Source: JACVRW01 sp034664085 (GTDB lineage Bacteria > Actinomycetota > Thermoleophilia > Solirubrobacterales > Thermoleophilaceae). Taken from it: a stretch of DNA of 64,000 nt. The first letter of the stretch is position 1. Each line of letters begins with the position of its first letter. The stretch spans positions 38,789 to 102,788 of the forward strand of contig JAXDII010000018.1 of the NCBI GenBank assembly GCA_034664085.1, read 5' to 3'. The notes under the pieces were generated by a model. It was not told where the DNA came from. It did no database searches and saw only the letters and a list, made by a program, of their open reading frames with translations. Shown piece by piece: positions 15,133 to 24,900 of the stretch. The position numbers and the translations under genes were made by a program.

Positions 15133-16479
15133 TCAGGCGCCCGAAACGGCCATCTCGCCGACCAGGATCGGCGGGGCCTTGACGCTCCCGCCGAAGGGCA
15201 CCCAGCGTGCCTGCGACCCCACCTCGCGCACCGCCTGGAGCATCGAGACGAGGTCGCTTGCGATCGTCAGCTCGCGCACCGGCGCGCCCGCCTCGCCGCC
15301 TTCGATCAGCCGCCCCGAGGCGCCCACGGAGAAGATGCCGGACACCGGGTTGACGCCCGAGTGGAGTCCCGCCACGTCGGTCACGAACAGGCCGTCGCCG
15401 GCCTCGCGGAGGAGTCCCTCGAGGTCGTGCGTGCCCGGCTCGAGCACGAGGTTGGTGGTGCCCACGGACGGCGGCGACCGGTAGGACCCGCGGCTCGCGT
15501 TGCCCGTCGTCTGGCGACCGGCCCTGCGTGCGGTGCGGGCGTCGAACAGGAACGTCAGCAGCCGCCCGTCGCCGATCAGGGGCGTGTGGCGGCTCGGCGA
15601 GCCCTCGCCGTCGAAGGGGGCGCTGGCGGGGCCGTCGGGATCGGTGCCGTCGTCAGCCAGCGCGACGGCCCCGTGGGCGATCTCGTCGCCCTCGCGGCCG
15701 GCGAACAGGGAGCGCCCGCGCTGGACCGCCTCGGCCGACAGCATCGAGCCGATGAAGCCCATGAACGACGCCGCCACGAACGCGTCGAGCACCACGGGGC
15801 AGCGCCGGCTGTCGGGCTGCCGCGCGCCGACGAGGGCGAGTGCCCGCTCGGCGGCCTCCGCGCCGATCGCCTCGGCATCGAGCGCCCCCGGGTCGCGCGC
15901 GAGGTCCACGCCGAGCCCGGTCATCAGGTCTGCCCCCTCTCCGGCGAAGGCGGACGCGTAGGCCCAGGCCTGGGTGGCGTCGTAGCCGTCGGTGAACCCG
16001 CGCGAGTTGGCCAGCGCCACGCTGCCCTCGGCGTCCGAGTAGATGGCGTTCTCCACCTGGGTCACGCCCGGCCGCGAGCGGGCGGCCCGCTCGACCGCGA
16101 GGGCCAGCTCCACCTTCTGCTCGGTCGACCACTCGCGCAGTACCGGCGACGCGAGCCCCTCGACCGGCGTCGCTCCGCACTCGTCGGGCAGGCCGCCGTA
16201 CTCGTCGGGGTCGGCAGCCTCGGCGGCAGCCCGGGCAGCGCCCGCCACCTCGGCCAGCCCGCCCTCCGAGAGGTCAGTGCCGTACGCGTATCCCGAGCGC
16301 CCGTCGACGAAGGCGCGCACGCCCACGCCGCGCCCGCCCGCGTCGCTGAGGCTCTCCACCTCGCCGTCGTAGACCTGTATGCGCCGGCTCGTGGCCTCCT
16401 CGGCCCAGGCCTCGGCGTCGGTTGCGCCCGCGTCCACGGCCGCCTCGACCGCGCGCCGGGCGACGTCGTCGAGCTTCAC
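15133..16479 (-). CDS. pmbA: TldE/PmbA family peptidase-complex subunit
   Basis: A 448-residue partner of TldD. The TldD/TldE complex degrades unfolded peptides and matures some modified peptides (microcin B17, PQQ-like precursors) in other bacteria. Family marks are the N-terminal TSRRIQVYDGEVESLSD, the central VALANSRGFTDGYDA and the C-terminal VTDVAGLHSGVNPVSGIFSV. There is no HExxxH zinc motif, as expected for this subunit. GTG 16479 overlaps the tldD stop as GTGA, so the two subunits are made in step. The stop codon is embedded in a TTCGGGC/GCCCGAA hairpin. Confidence 0.93.
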   Translation of the reverse strand: MKLDDVARRAVEAAVDAGATDAEAWAEEATSRRIQVYDGEVESLSDAGGRGVGVRAFVDGRSGYAYGTDLSEGGLAEVAGAARAAAEAADPDEYGGLPDECGATPVEGLASPVLREWSTEQKVELALAVERAARSRPGVTQVENAIYSDAEGSVALANSRGFTDGYDATQAWAYASAFAGEGADLMTGLGVDLARDPGALDAEAIGAEAAERALALVGARQPDSRRCPVVLDAFVAASFMGFIGSMLSAEAVQRGRSLFAGREGDEIAHGAVALADDGTDPDGPASAPFDGEGSPSRHTPLIGDGRLLTFLFDARTARRAGRQTTGNASRGSYRSPPSVGTTNLVLEPGTHDLEGLLREAGDGLFVTDVAGLHSGVNPVSGIFSVGASGRLIEGGEAGAPVRELTIASDLVSMLQAVREVGSQARWVPFGGSVKAPPILVGEMAVSGA

Positions 16480-17858
16480 GCAGTGCCGCCCACGGTCAGC
16501 TCCCTGATGCGCACGTGGGGCTGGCCGACGCCCGCGGGCACCGTCTGTCCCGCCTTGCCGCAGTAGCCGCTTGCGATCTCGAGGTCGCCGGCGATGCCGT
16601 CGATCGCCCGCAGCGCCTCGATGCCGTTGCCGACCAGCGTGGCGCCGCGCACCGGCGCCGTCACCTTGCCGCCCTCGATCAGGTAGCCCTCGGAGACGCC
16701 GAAGACGAAGTCCCCGGTGGCGGGCTCCACCTGTCCGCCGCCGAAGGAGACCGCGTAGAGGCCGCGCTCCACCCCGCCGATCAGCTCCTCCGGGGTCGCC
16801 TCGCCGGGCGCGAAGTAGGTGTTGGTCATCCGCGGGACCGGAAGGTGGCGGAACGACTCGCGCCTGCCGTTGCCGGTGGACTCGACGCCGTCGCGCCGGG
16901 CGCGCACGAGGTCGTAGAGGTAGCTCGTCAGCCGCCCGTCCTCGATCACCGTCGTGCGGCGGGTGGGCGTGCCCTCGTCGTCGATGCCGTCGCTGCCCCA
17001 TTCGTTGGGCCGGCGGCCGTCGTCGTAGGCGGTGACGAACGTCTCGGCGAGCTGGTCCCCGACCCGCCCGGCGTAGACGCTGGCGCGCTTCTGGACCGCG
17101 TCCGCCTCGAGCCCGTGGCCGACGGCCTCGTGCAGGAGCACTCCGCCGAAGGCGTTGCCCACCACGACCGGCAGCCGCCCGGTCGGGGCGTCGACGGCGT
17201 CGAGCAGGGTGAGGGCGCGGCGGGCGGCCTTCTCGGCCACCTCCTCCGGGTCGGAGGCGACCAGCTCCCATCCGGCGTGGCGGCCGCGGGTGTCGGACCC
17301 GGTCTCGACGCGGTCGCCGCGCCGGGCCACGACCTGCGCGCTGAGCCGCACGCGGGTGCGGTCGTCCGCCGCCGCGCGCCCCTCGGAGCTGTAGACCTCG
17401 ACCTGGCGGCGCGACTCGCCGTAGCCGACGCGCGCCTGGGTCACCTCGGAGGCCAGCGAGCGGGCGCGCTCGTCGCAGGCGCGCAGGAGCGCGGCCTTGC
17501 GCTCCACCTCCACCTCCTCGGGGCGGACGTCGACCGCGTGGCCCTCGGCCGGCTGTGCGGCCCCGAGCCGCGCCGGCGTCCGCGCCTTGCCGCGCAGCGC
17601 CTGGGCCGCCGACTCCGCCACGCGCAGCAGGTCCTGCTCGGCGAGGCCGTCCACGTGGCCGTAGTAGGTCGACTCGCCGCTGACGACGCGCACGCAGGCG
17701 CCCCGCTCGCGTCCCCCCTGGGGGCGCTCGACGCGGCCGTCGTCGAGCGAGATCGCAAAGCCGTGGCGCGCCTCCGCGTACAGCTCGGCGAAGTCGCCGC
17801 CGCGCGCGAGCGCCCGCTCGAGCACGCGGGTCGCGAGCGCGGGGTCGACGAGGCTCAC
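16476..17858 (-). CDS. tldD: TldD family metalloprotease
   Basis: A 460-residue zinc-containing catalytic subunit of the TldD/TldE peptidase. The zinc/catalytic helix HEAVGHGLEAD is at about residue 235. The N-terminal GFAISLDDGRVERP and the C-terminal GYLIEGGKVTAPVRGATLV with NGIEALRAIDGIAGD and GYCGKAGQTVPAG complete the family pattern. It is flanked on both sides by GTGA overlaps (with an 89-residue protein before it and pmbA after it), making a four-gene coupled operon with a roadblock-like protein. Confidence 0.95.
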   Translation of the reverse strand: MSLVDPALATRVLERALARGGDFAELYAEARHGFAISLDDGRVERPQGGRERGACVRVVSGESTYYGHVDGLAEQDLLRVAESAAQALRGKARTPARLGAAQPAEGHAVDVRPEEVEVERKAALLRACDERARSLASEVTQARVGYGESRRQVEVYSSEGRAAADDRTRVRLSAQVVARRGDRVETGSDTRGRHAGWELVASDPEEVAEKAARRALTLLDAVDAPTGRLPVVVGNAFGGVLLHEAVGHGLEADAVQKRASVYAGRVGDQLAETFVTAYDDGRRPNEWGSDGIDDEGTPTRRTTVIEDGRLTSYLYDLVRARRDGVESTGNGRRESFRHLPVPRMTNTYFAPGEATPEELIGGVERGLYAVSFGGGQVEPATGDFVFGVSEGYLIEGGKVTAPVRGATLVGNGIEALRAIDGIAGDLEIASGYCGKAGQTVPAGVGQPHVRIRELTVGGTA

Positions 17859-18124
17859 GGCTCGTCCCGCGACGCGGAGGCTCGGCGGGCGCGGCGTGGC
17901 TTGGCCTCTGCGTCGGCCTCGCCGACCAGCTCGACCATCCGCTCGGCGGTCTCCAGCAGGCGCTCGTAGCCGCGGCCATCGGGCTGCACCAGGCGCGCAT
18001 ACCCGGTTTCGTCGTAGACGAGCACGCGCGGCTCGCGTTCGCGCTGCATGCGCCGCACCGTGGCGGCCATGCCCTCGGCGATGCCGGCGGCGCGGCGGAT
18101 CGGCCCCTTGCGCTTCTCCTTCAC
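17855..18124 (-). CDS. Small basic protein coupled to tldD, unknown function
   Basis: An 89-residue, strongly charged protein with a basic N-terminus (KEKRKGPIRRAAGIAEGMAA), a middle helix-like part (ERLLETAERMVELVGEADAE) and an Arg/Ala-rich end. GTG 18124 overlaps the stop of the roadblock-like gene as GTGA and its own stop overlaps tldD likewise. No membrane segment or known motif is visible. Its place between a roadblock-like protein and tldD suggests an accessory role to the peptidase or a substrate-like role; both are guesses. Confidence 0.6.
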   Translation of the reverse strand: MKEKRKGPIRRAAGIAEGMAATVRRMQREREPRVLVYDETGYARLVQPDGRGYERLLETAERMVELVGEADAEAKPRRARRASASRDEP

Positions 18125-18600
18125 GGGGAGTCCTCGCCGTCGAGCCCGAGCTCCGGAACCGGCGTCTCGCCCGCGGCGGCCTCCTCGGTCGCCGGCAGCG
18201 GCGCGCCCTCGGCTGCGGCGGCGGTCGAGCGCCGGATCGGCGGCCCGCCCTCCAGCTCGCCGAGCACGGCGCGCAGGTCCATCAGCATCAGCGAGGACAG
18301 CGCCGCCCGGCGGGCCACCACTGCCAGCGTCCAGTGCGGCGTTCGCGAGGCGTAGACCATGCCGCCGTCGACCTGCGCCTCCACCTGCTCGGGCGGTCCG
18401 CCCGGCAGGTCGCGGTGGGCGCGGTCCACCGCCTCGATCAGCTCGCGTGCGAGCCGGGCGAGGTCGGCGGAGCGGCTCTTCGGCACGCCGTGGAAGCCCG
18501 CCGGGGAGCCGGCGGCGTCCAGCAGCACGGCGGCGCGGGCATCGGTCGAGAGCTCGCAGAGGCGCCGCGCGGTGCGCTCGGGAGTGAGCGTCCCTGCCAT
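18121..18600 (-). CDS. Roadblock/LC7-like domain protein
   Basis: A 159-residue protein. The first 110 residues follow the roadblock/LC7 pattern: a first helix with TARRLCELSTDARAAVLLDA, the GMVYASRTPHWTLAVVARRA beta-turn, then the helix SSLMLMDLRAVLGEL. Bacterial roadblock proteins often regulate small GTPases. The remaining 50 residues are a low-complexity Ala/Glu/Pro tail. It heads the coupled tldD-pmbA operon; no GTPase is nearby. The fold assignment is by pattern only. Confidence 0.6.
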   Translation of the reverse strand: MAGTLTPERTARRLCELSTDARAAVLLDAAGSPAGFHGVPKSRSADLARLARELIEAVDRAHRDLPGGPPEQVEAQVDGGMVYASRTPHWTLAVVARRAALSSLMLMDLRAVLGELEGGPPIRRSTAAAAEGAPLPATEEAAAGETPVPELGLDGEDSP

Positions 18601-18618
18601 CGCGGTCAGAATACCGGC

Positions 18619-18759
18619 GTGCCCCTCTCCCGAATCTCATGGCTCGTCACCGTCGCGATCTGCCTGATCGCCGCCCTGCTCCTGCTGCTGGACGGCTACT
18701 ACGGCTACTCGGGAGTGCTGCTCGCGGTCGCCGCCGCGGCGGCCGTCAACCTGCTGTAG
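18619..18759 (+). CDS. 46-residue membrane protein
   Basis: From GTG 18619 the frame encodes two hydrophobic stretches, SWLVTVAICLIAALLLLLDG and YSGVLLAVAAAAAVNLL, separated by a short GYYGYSG turn, so it is probably a small two-helix membrane protein. The start is only 18 bases from the divergent roadblock-gene start, and the last 14 bases overlap the convergent end of the CDF transporter. Short actinobacterial genes of this kind are easily missed. The function is unknown. Confidence 0.6.
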   Translation: MPLSRISWLVTVAICLIAALLLLLDGYYGYSGVLLAVAAAAAVNLL

Positions 18760-19708
18760 GGGCGTCGCCGGCGGGGCGCGGGTGGACCGCCGCGTCCTCG
18801 GGCTCGAGGTGGATGAGGACGTCCGCCCCGCGCAGCCGGGAGCGGATGGCGCCCTCCAGCTGGTGGGCCAGCTCGTGCGCCCGCTTGAGGCTGGTGCCCT
18901 CGCGGAACTGCACGTGCAGGTCGACGTAGCGGCGGCTGCCCGCGCGCCGTGCCCGCAGCTTGTGGAAGCCGATGATGGAGTCCGAGCCGAACTCCTCGAT
19001 CGCCCCGCGCACGGCCGCCAGCTCGTCCTCGGGCAGGGCCTCGTCGACGAGCTCGCGCGTGGAGCGGTTGAGGATCCGCAGTCCGGCGAAGACGATCGCG
19101 ACGGCTACGAGCAGCGCGGTGATCGCGTCCAACTCGACGATGCCGGTCACCTCGACCAGCACCAGACCAGCCAGCACGCCAAGCGACGTGAACGCGTCGG
19201 TGCGCAGGTGGGCGGCGTCGCCCTCGAGCGCCGGCGAGTCGGTGGCGCGCGCCTGCCGGTAGAGGTAGGTGGACACGACGAGGTTCGCCGCCGCCGAGAA
19301 GGCGATCACGCCGATGCCGAATCCAAGGGACTCGATCTCGGCTCCGTGCGACAGCCGCCGCACCGACTCGAAGATGATCACCGCGGCGCCGATCAGGATC
19401 AGCACGCCCTCGATCGCCGCGGCCACGTTCTCGACCTTCTGATGGCCGTAGGGGTGCGACGCGTCCGCCGGCTGGTCGGCCTTGCGCACCGAGAAGTAGG
19501 CGATCACCGAGGCCATCAGGTCGATCGCCGAGTGGACCGCCTCGGTGATGATCGCGACCGAGCCCGTGATCGCGCCGGCGACCAGCTTCAGGATGATCAG
19601 GATCGTGTTGGAGGCGATCGAGAGCCCCGCCGCGCGCTCCTTGCGCGGCGTCTGCGCGGTGGGTCCCACGGCGCGCGCCGATGCCCCCATGAGCCGGCTC
19701 ATCCTCAT
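18746..19708 (-). CDS. Cation diffusion facilitator (CDF) transporter
   Basis: A 320-residue divalent metal exporter of the inner membrane with six membrane segments and a cytoplasmic C-terminal metallochaperone-like domain. The two HxxxD metal-site halves are seen as HSAID in TM2 and HLRTD in TM5. The conserved SHPYGHQKVENVAA loop follows TM2-3. The C-terminal domain is about residues 215-305 (LRARRAGSRRYVDLHVQF). Having H rather than D in the first position favours Zn or similar over Mn, as an inference. The ATG at 19708 overlaps the rdgB stop as ATGA; in-frame ATGs at 19702 and further in are also possible. Confidence 0.92.
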   Translation of the reverse strand: MRMSRLMGASARAVGPTAQTPRKERAAGLSIASNTILIILKLVAGAITGSVAIITEAVHSAIDLMASVIAYFSVRKADQPADASHPYGHQKVENVAAAIEGVLILIGAAVIIFESVRRLSHGAEIESLGFGIGVIAFSAAANLVVSTYLYRQARATDSPALEGDAAHLRTDAFTSLGVLAGLVLVEVTGIVELDAITALLVAVAIVFAGLRILNRSTRELVDEALPEDELAAVRGAIEEFGSDSIIGFHKLRARRAGSRRYVDLHVQFREGTSLKRAHELAHQLEGAIRSRLRGADVLIHLEPEDAAVHPRPAGDAPTAG

Positions 19709-20340
19709 CGCCTGCGCCGCCGCCACAGATCGCCGATCGGCCCGCGCGGCCGCTCCTGCTCCTCGGCGCGCATCAGCCTCAGCGCGAGCTCGCGCGCGGC
19801 GCGTCCGCGGTGGCTGATCGCGTCCTTCTCGGCCGGCTCCAGCTCCGCCATCGTGCGGTCGTCGCCGGGGTAGTCGTCGGGCACGAAGGCGGGGTCGTAG
19901 CCGAACCCGCCGGTGCCGCGCGGCTCGTGCGTGAGCGTGCCCTCGCAGCGCCCGTGCACCACCTCCTCGCGCCCGCCCGGCTCCACGTAGGCGATCGCGC
20001 ACACGTACGCGGCGCGCGTGTCGCCGTCCGGCGGAACCTCGCGCAGCAGCTTCGCGAGGTTCTCCTCGTCGGTGGCGTCCTCGCCGGCGAAGCGGGCCGA
20101 CCACACGCCCGGCGCCCCGCGCAGGGCCGCGGCCTCGATGCCGGAGTCGTCGGCGATCGCGGGGTGCTCCGTGGCCGCGGCGGCGGCGCGGGCCTTGCCG
20201 AGCGCGTTGTCGGCGAACGTCGTGCCCGTCTCCGGCGGCAGCTGGACGTCGTCCGGCAGCGGATCGAGCTCATACGGGCGCATCAGCTCGGCCAGCTCAC
20301 GCAGCTTGTGCTGGTTGCGGGTGGCGAGAAGGAGCCGCAC
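19705..20340 (-). CDS. rdgB: Non-canonical purine NTP pyrophosphatase (RdgB/HAM1)
   Basis: A 211-residue enzyme that removes ITP/dITP/XTP from the nucleotide pool. It carries the N-terminal LLLATRNQHKLRELAELM, the FADNALGKARAAA helix, the DDSGIEAAALRGAPGVWSAR active-site strand and the GGFGYDPAFVPDDY/ISHRGRA motifs of the HAM1 family. GTG 20340 begins two bases after the rph stop, an arrangement (rph-rdgB) common in bacteria. It ends in a run of five arginines at the overlap with the CDF gene. Confidence 0.95.
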   Translation of the reverse strand: MRLLLATRNQHKLRELAELMRPYELDPLPDDVQLPPETGTTFADNALGKARAAAAATEHPAIADDSGIEAAALRGAPGVWSARFAGEDATDEENLAKLLREVPPDGDTRAAYVCAIAYVEPGGREEVVHGRCEGTLTHEPRGTGGFGYDPAFVPDDYPGDDRTMAELEPAEKDAISHRGRAARELALRLMRAEEQERPRGPIGDLWRRRRR

Positions 20341-20342
20341 CG

Positions 20343-21074
20343 CTACGCCGTCGCGGCGACGGCCTCCTGCTGGGCCGCTCTGAGCCGGTCGATGCCGGAC
20401 GCCGCCAGGGCCAGCAGCTCGTCGAGCGAGGCGCGCGAGAGCGGCGTGCGCTCTGCGGTGGCCTGAACCTCGACCAGGCCGCCGTCGCCCGTCATCACCA
20501 CGTTGGCGTCGACCTCGGCGGTGGAGTCCTCGGAGTAGTCGAGGTCGAGCAGGGCGCGCCCGCCGACGACGCCGCAGGACACGGCGGCCACCGACTGGGA
20601 GAGCGGCACCGCCGGCAGCTTGCCCTCGTTGACGAGCCGCCGCAGCGCCAGCTCGAGCGCGACGTAGCCGCCGGTGATGGCCGCGCAGCGGGTCCCGCCG
20701 TCGGCCTCGAGCACGTCGCAGTCGATCCACACCGTGCGCTCGCCGAGCGCCTTGAAGTCGATGACGCCGCGCAGCGAGCGCCCGATCAGCCGCTGGATCT
20801 CGACCGAGCGCCCGTCGGGACGCCCCTTCGACACGTCGCGGCGCTTGCGGTCGCCCGTGGACGCGGGCAGCATCCCGTACTCGGCGGTGACCCAGCCGCG
20901 GCCCTGGCCCGCCATCCAGCGCGGCACCTCCTCGTCGACCGACGCCGTGCAGATGACGCGCGTGCCGCCCGCCTCGATCAGGGCCGAGCCGGTCGCCGTG
21001 CCGACGAAGCCGGTCACGATGTTGATCGGGCGCAGGTCGTCCGGCGCGCGTCCGTCGTTGCGGTCTTGGCTCAT
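20343..21074 (-). CDS. rph: Ribonuclease PH
   Basis: A 243-residue phosphorolytic 3'-exoribonuclease that trims tRNA 3' ends. It carries the family core: VICTASVDEEVPRWM, the GWVTAEYGMLPASTGDRKRR segment, GRSVEIQRLIGRSLRGVID and the phosphate/metal site YSEDSTAEVDANVVMTGDGG. The last 25 residues are Ala/Glu/Arg helix. The ATG overlaps the murI stop as ATGA. It belongs to the murI-rph-rdgB-CDF operon. Confidence 0.96.
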   Translation of the reverse strand: MSQDRNDGRAPDDLRPINIVTGFVGTATGSALIEAGGTRVICTASVDEEVPRWMAGQGRGWVTAEYGMLPASTGDRKRRDVSKGRPDGRSVEIQRLIGRSLRGVIDFKALGERTVWIDCDVLEADGGTRCAAITGGYVALELALRRLVNEGKLPAVPLSQSVAAVSCGVVGGRALLDLDYSEDSTAEVDANVVMTGDGGLVEVQATAERTPLSRASLDELLALAASGIDRLRAAQQEAVAATA

Positions 21075-21934
21075 GCGGCTTTCCTTCCAGGGGGCGACAG
21101 GGCTACCTCGACGTGCTCGACCTCGCCGATCGGCAGCTGCAGAAAGCGCGTGCCGGCGCGGCGGAACTGCTCCGGGTCGCCGGTCGCGAGGAAGCGGTAG
21201 TCGCCGCGGCGGTCCTCGCGGTTCTCGATGCCGGCCTCGCGCAGGCGCTCCTCCACCTCGCTGGCGATCGCCTCGCCGGAGCTGACGATCGCCACGCCCC
21301 GGCCCAGCTCGCGCTGGAGCACCGCCCGCACCAGCGGGTAGTGGGTGCAGCCGAGGATGACGGTGTCGACCCCGGCCCGCTTGAGCGGCCGGCAGGCGCC
21401 TTCCACGCAGGCGAGCGTGCGGTGGTCCACCTCGCCGCCCTCCTGGATCAGCGGCGCCAGCTCGGCGGAGGCGACGGCGTGCAGCTCGGCGTGCGGAGCC
21501 GCCTCGGCGAGGGCGCTGGCGTAGGCGCCGCTGGCGACGGTGGCCGGGGTGGCGATCAGCCCGACGCGGCCGTTGCGCGTGGCGGCCGCGGCGAGACGGG
21601 ACTCCGGCAGCACCACGCCCACAACCGGCACCTGGCGCTCGAGCTCCCCGCGCAGCGCGGGCAGAGCGGCGGCGGTCGCGGAGTTGCAGGCGACGACGAG
21701 CAGCTTGGCGCCGCGCTCGAGCAGGATGCCGGCGAGCTCGCGCGCGAACTCGGCGAGCTGGCGCGGCGAGCGGTCGCCGTACGGGAAGCGGGCGGTGTCC
21801 CCGAGGTAGAGGAAATCCTCGTGCGGAAGCGACACGAGGCACTCGTGCAGGACGGTGAGCCCGCCGACGCCGGAGTCGAAGACGGCGACGGGCAGGGAGC
21901 GATCGGGAGCCGCCACGGGCGCCAATGGTGGCAC
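21071..21934 (-). CDS. murI: Glutamate racemase
   Basis: A 287-residue cofactor-independent racemase supplying D-glutamate for peptidoglycan. The two catalytic cysteines are visible, VVACNSATAAA (about residue 85) and ILGCTHYPLV (about residue 200). The N-terminal AVFDSGVGGLTVLHE and FLYLGDTARFPYG are also family hallmarks. GTG 21934 is the furthest start; a second GTG twelve residues or so in is possible. The last about 20 residues overlap the rph start region. It starts four bases from the large lipoprotein stop, so it may be read through from it. Confidence 0.95.
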   Translation of the reverse strand: MPPLAPVAAPDRSLPVAVFDSGVGGLTVLHECLVSLPHEDFLYLGDTARFPYGDRSPRQLAEFARELAGILLERGAKLLVVACNSATAAALPALRGELERQVPVVGVVLPESRLAAAATRNGRVGLIATPATVASGAYASALAEAAPHAELHAVASAELAPLIQEGGEVDHRTLACVEGACRPLKRAGVDTVILGCTHYPLVRAVLQRELGRGVAIVSSGEAIASEVEERLREAGIENREDRRGDYRFLATGDPEQFRRAGTRFLQLPIGEVEHVEVALSPPGRKAA

Positions 21935-21937
21935 GCC

Positions 21938-24900
21938 CTACGGCAGGTAGCCGGCGGCGACGCGCTCCAGCGTCGGCGTCGCGGTGTCGCTGCCGCCCGT
22001 GAGCAGCGCCCGGTACTGGAGGTGGCGCGCGTTGGGGCTGGCGATCGCGTCGCCTGGGCCGACCGGCTGCCAGTCGGACCAGGTCCCGTCCGGCACGGCG
22101 CTGTCGCCGGAGCGCGTCTCCAGCGCCACCGCTGCCGCGCCGGGAAGCGAGGCCGTCGCCGCGAGCGTCGACCAGTCGGCGCCCGCCTGCCCGGAGTCCA
22201 GCACCCGCGAGGTGAAGGTGCCCGCCCCGCGGTAGGGGCTCATCCGCAGCCAGTGGACGGCCACCTCGGGGCCGCCCGCGTTGAAGTCGCTGGCCAGCGG
22301 ACGCATGGGGCCGGAGACGGCGATCGGGTGGCTGGCCACGGACTGTCCGTCCACGAAGAAGTCGACGCTCGAGGCGTTCCAGACGACGCGGTAGCGGTGC
22401 GGCTCGGTGGGCGACACGCCCGCGATCGCGGTGTTGTCCTGTGACGCTCCATTGCTCCGCGCGAAGAGGCCGACGGGCAGGGCTCCCCCACCCGTGCTGA
22501 ACATGGCCCACGGGGCGCCGGTGTAGTCGTTGGAGAAGCCCACGTGCTGGAACGGCGCCGCGGCGAAGGTGGCGTCGAACTCGACCGTGCGGCCGGTGCC
22601 GAAGGCGCCGTCCGTGCCGGAACGCGCGCCGTTCACCAGCAGCGAGCCGCCGGCCACGCCCGCGCCGCCGCCGCTGCCGGTCTCCCAGACCGTCGCGAAC
22701 CAGCCGCTCGGCAGCGCACTGCCGCCGAACTCCTCTCCGACGATCGGGCGCAGCTGCACCTCGCCATCGGCCGCCGCCCCGGTCGCGCCCACGTACGTGT
22801 CGGGCCCGGGCGTGCCGGCCCCGAAGTCCGCCACGGTGGTGTCGACGACGCTCGCCGCCGGGCTCGCGTAGGTGGCGACGTAGTCGCCCGCCGCCGCGGC
22901 AAAGGCCGCGTACTCGATGCCCTTCACCGTCCGGGGCTCGGTCGTCACCGGGCCGCCCCCGCGCGTCAGGCTCGACAGGGGTCGCCCGGCGGCCTCGGCC
23001 GGCACCATCGCCTCGAGGCCTTCCGCTCCGGCGCCGGGGGCGACCGTGAAGCTCAGGCGACCGTCCTCCCACCCCAGGTCCGCGAAGGACGAGGAGTTGC
23101 GCCCGTCGATCCACGTCAGCATCTGCCGCGCCGAGACCACCGGCACGCCGCGCGACTTGGCCTCGGCCACGATCGCGGCGGCCCCGGAGAGGTCACGGTC
23201 CGTGTGCATGTTCGCCGTGAAGGCCCCGTAGAAGCCCTGCGGCCCGAGCGCACCGGACAGCAGCGCCGCGATGTGCGCGGGGATGTCCTGCCCCGACTCG
23301 TCGGTGATCTGCGTGGTCGACTGGTAGACGTCGATCAGCGAGCCGTCGAGGTCCGCGAAACGCATCGGCATGCCCGAGCCGGTGAACATCCCGGGCCGGT
23401 TCTGGATCCACTCGCCGGGCCAGTAGTAGTAGTTGGTGTCGAAGCGGATGGCGTGGTCGGCCTCGACCTTCGGATGGCTCGACCAGTCGCTCCAGGCGAT
23501 GCAGTGCGTGCGGTTGGTCCGCGGCGCCGCCAGGCTCGGCCAGGTCGCCTGGAAGCCGGCGAGCTGGGCGTCGAAGTCGGCGTCCAGCGAGCCCGGCGTG
23601 AAGTTCGCGCAGCCGGTGTTGGGATGCAGGGCGATCTCGAAGCCCTCGCCCTGGTAGGCGGCGGCCTGGGCGTCGCTGATCGGGACGCTCGCGTACACGT
23701 AGGAGGTCGAGCGGATGCACTCCCAGCGGTCGACCGAGCACCCCGCCGGGCTCTCGGCCTTGAAGTGCTCGAAGTGGTCGACGGTCCCGCCGCCGCCATG
23801 GTCGTCGCCGGTCAGCACGACCGCCGCCTTCTCGCCCCTCGGGAGGTACCAGAAGCGCGGCAGCGGCTGGCGGTCGGCGGTCATCCGGGTGATCAGGCTG
23901 GCCAGCAGGCGCTGCTGCTCGTCGGCCTGGGGGATCGCGACCTTGCCCAGGTCCACCCAGTCGGGCTGGACGTCGCCGGCCTTGGCGCCGAAGAACAGGT
24001 CGTCGGAGCGGATCGGGCCGTCCTGGCCGTCGCGCTCGTCGCCGGCCCACGCCGGGTTGCCCTGGCGCGTGTAGACGACCGAGCGCGCCAGGTCGTACGC
24101 GAACGCCGCCGCCTGTCCGCCGGCGCCGCCGACGTCGTGCAGGGTCACCGCCGGATTCGGCGTGGGCGTGGTCGAGTCGCCGTAGAGGCGCGCTACCTCA
24201 GCGGCGCCGTTCAGCGTGTAGCGGTCGGCCGTGCCGTGGAACTGGATCGTCTGGTCGGTGATGCCCGCCCCGGCGCCCGAGCCGGTGTCCACCTTGAGGT
24301 AGGCGTTCCCGAGGGTCCCGCCGGCGGCGCTGAGCCCGAGCAGGCCGGCGAGCCGGGCGTCGGGGCGCATCGCGATCAGGTTGCCGCCGCCCTGCACCCA
24401 GTTGCCGAGCAGCGTGGCCTGAGCGTCGGTGAGCCCGGTCTGCGCGAGCACCACCACGTCGTGGGCGTCGAGCGTCGCCGCGGTGACGCCGCTGATGTCC
24501 GTCGCGGTGAAGGCATTGAGCCCCTCGGCCCGCAGGATCTCGGAGTAGTAGCGGCCGAATGGGTCGCCGGCGGCGCTGATCACGAGGATCGGTCCACCCG
24601 GACCGTCGTCGGGCGGCGGCGGTGGCGGGGCCGCCGTGGTGAACGACCACGTGCGGTCCTCGGCCATCCGGTTGCCGGCGCGGTCGCGCGCGCCCGGCCC
24701 GAGCAGGCCGCCCTGGACGGTCGCCGTGTAGTTGGTGGAGCGAGCCAGTGCCGACCGCGGCGTCAGCCTGGCGGTCCGGGTAGAGGCGTTGTAGGTCACG
24801 TCGGCGGCCACAGCGGCGCCGCCCGGGGCGCGCAGCTCGAAGGTCGTGCCGTCGATGCTCGCCGCATCCATCGGCTCGTCGAAGGTGGCGCTGACCGAGG

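Noticed and set aside
15125..15145. TTCGGGC/GCCCGAA hairpin as terminator of pmbA
   Set aside because: It covers the stop codon, and no T-run follows on the minus strand; too weak to call.
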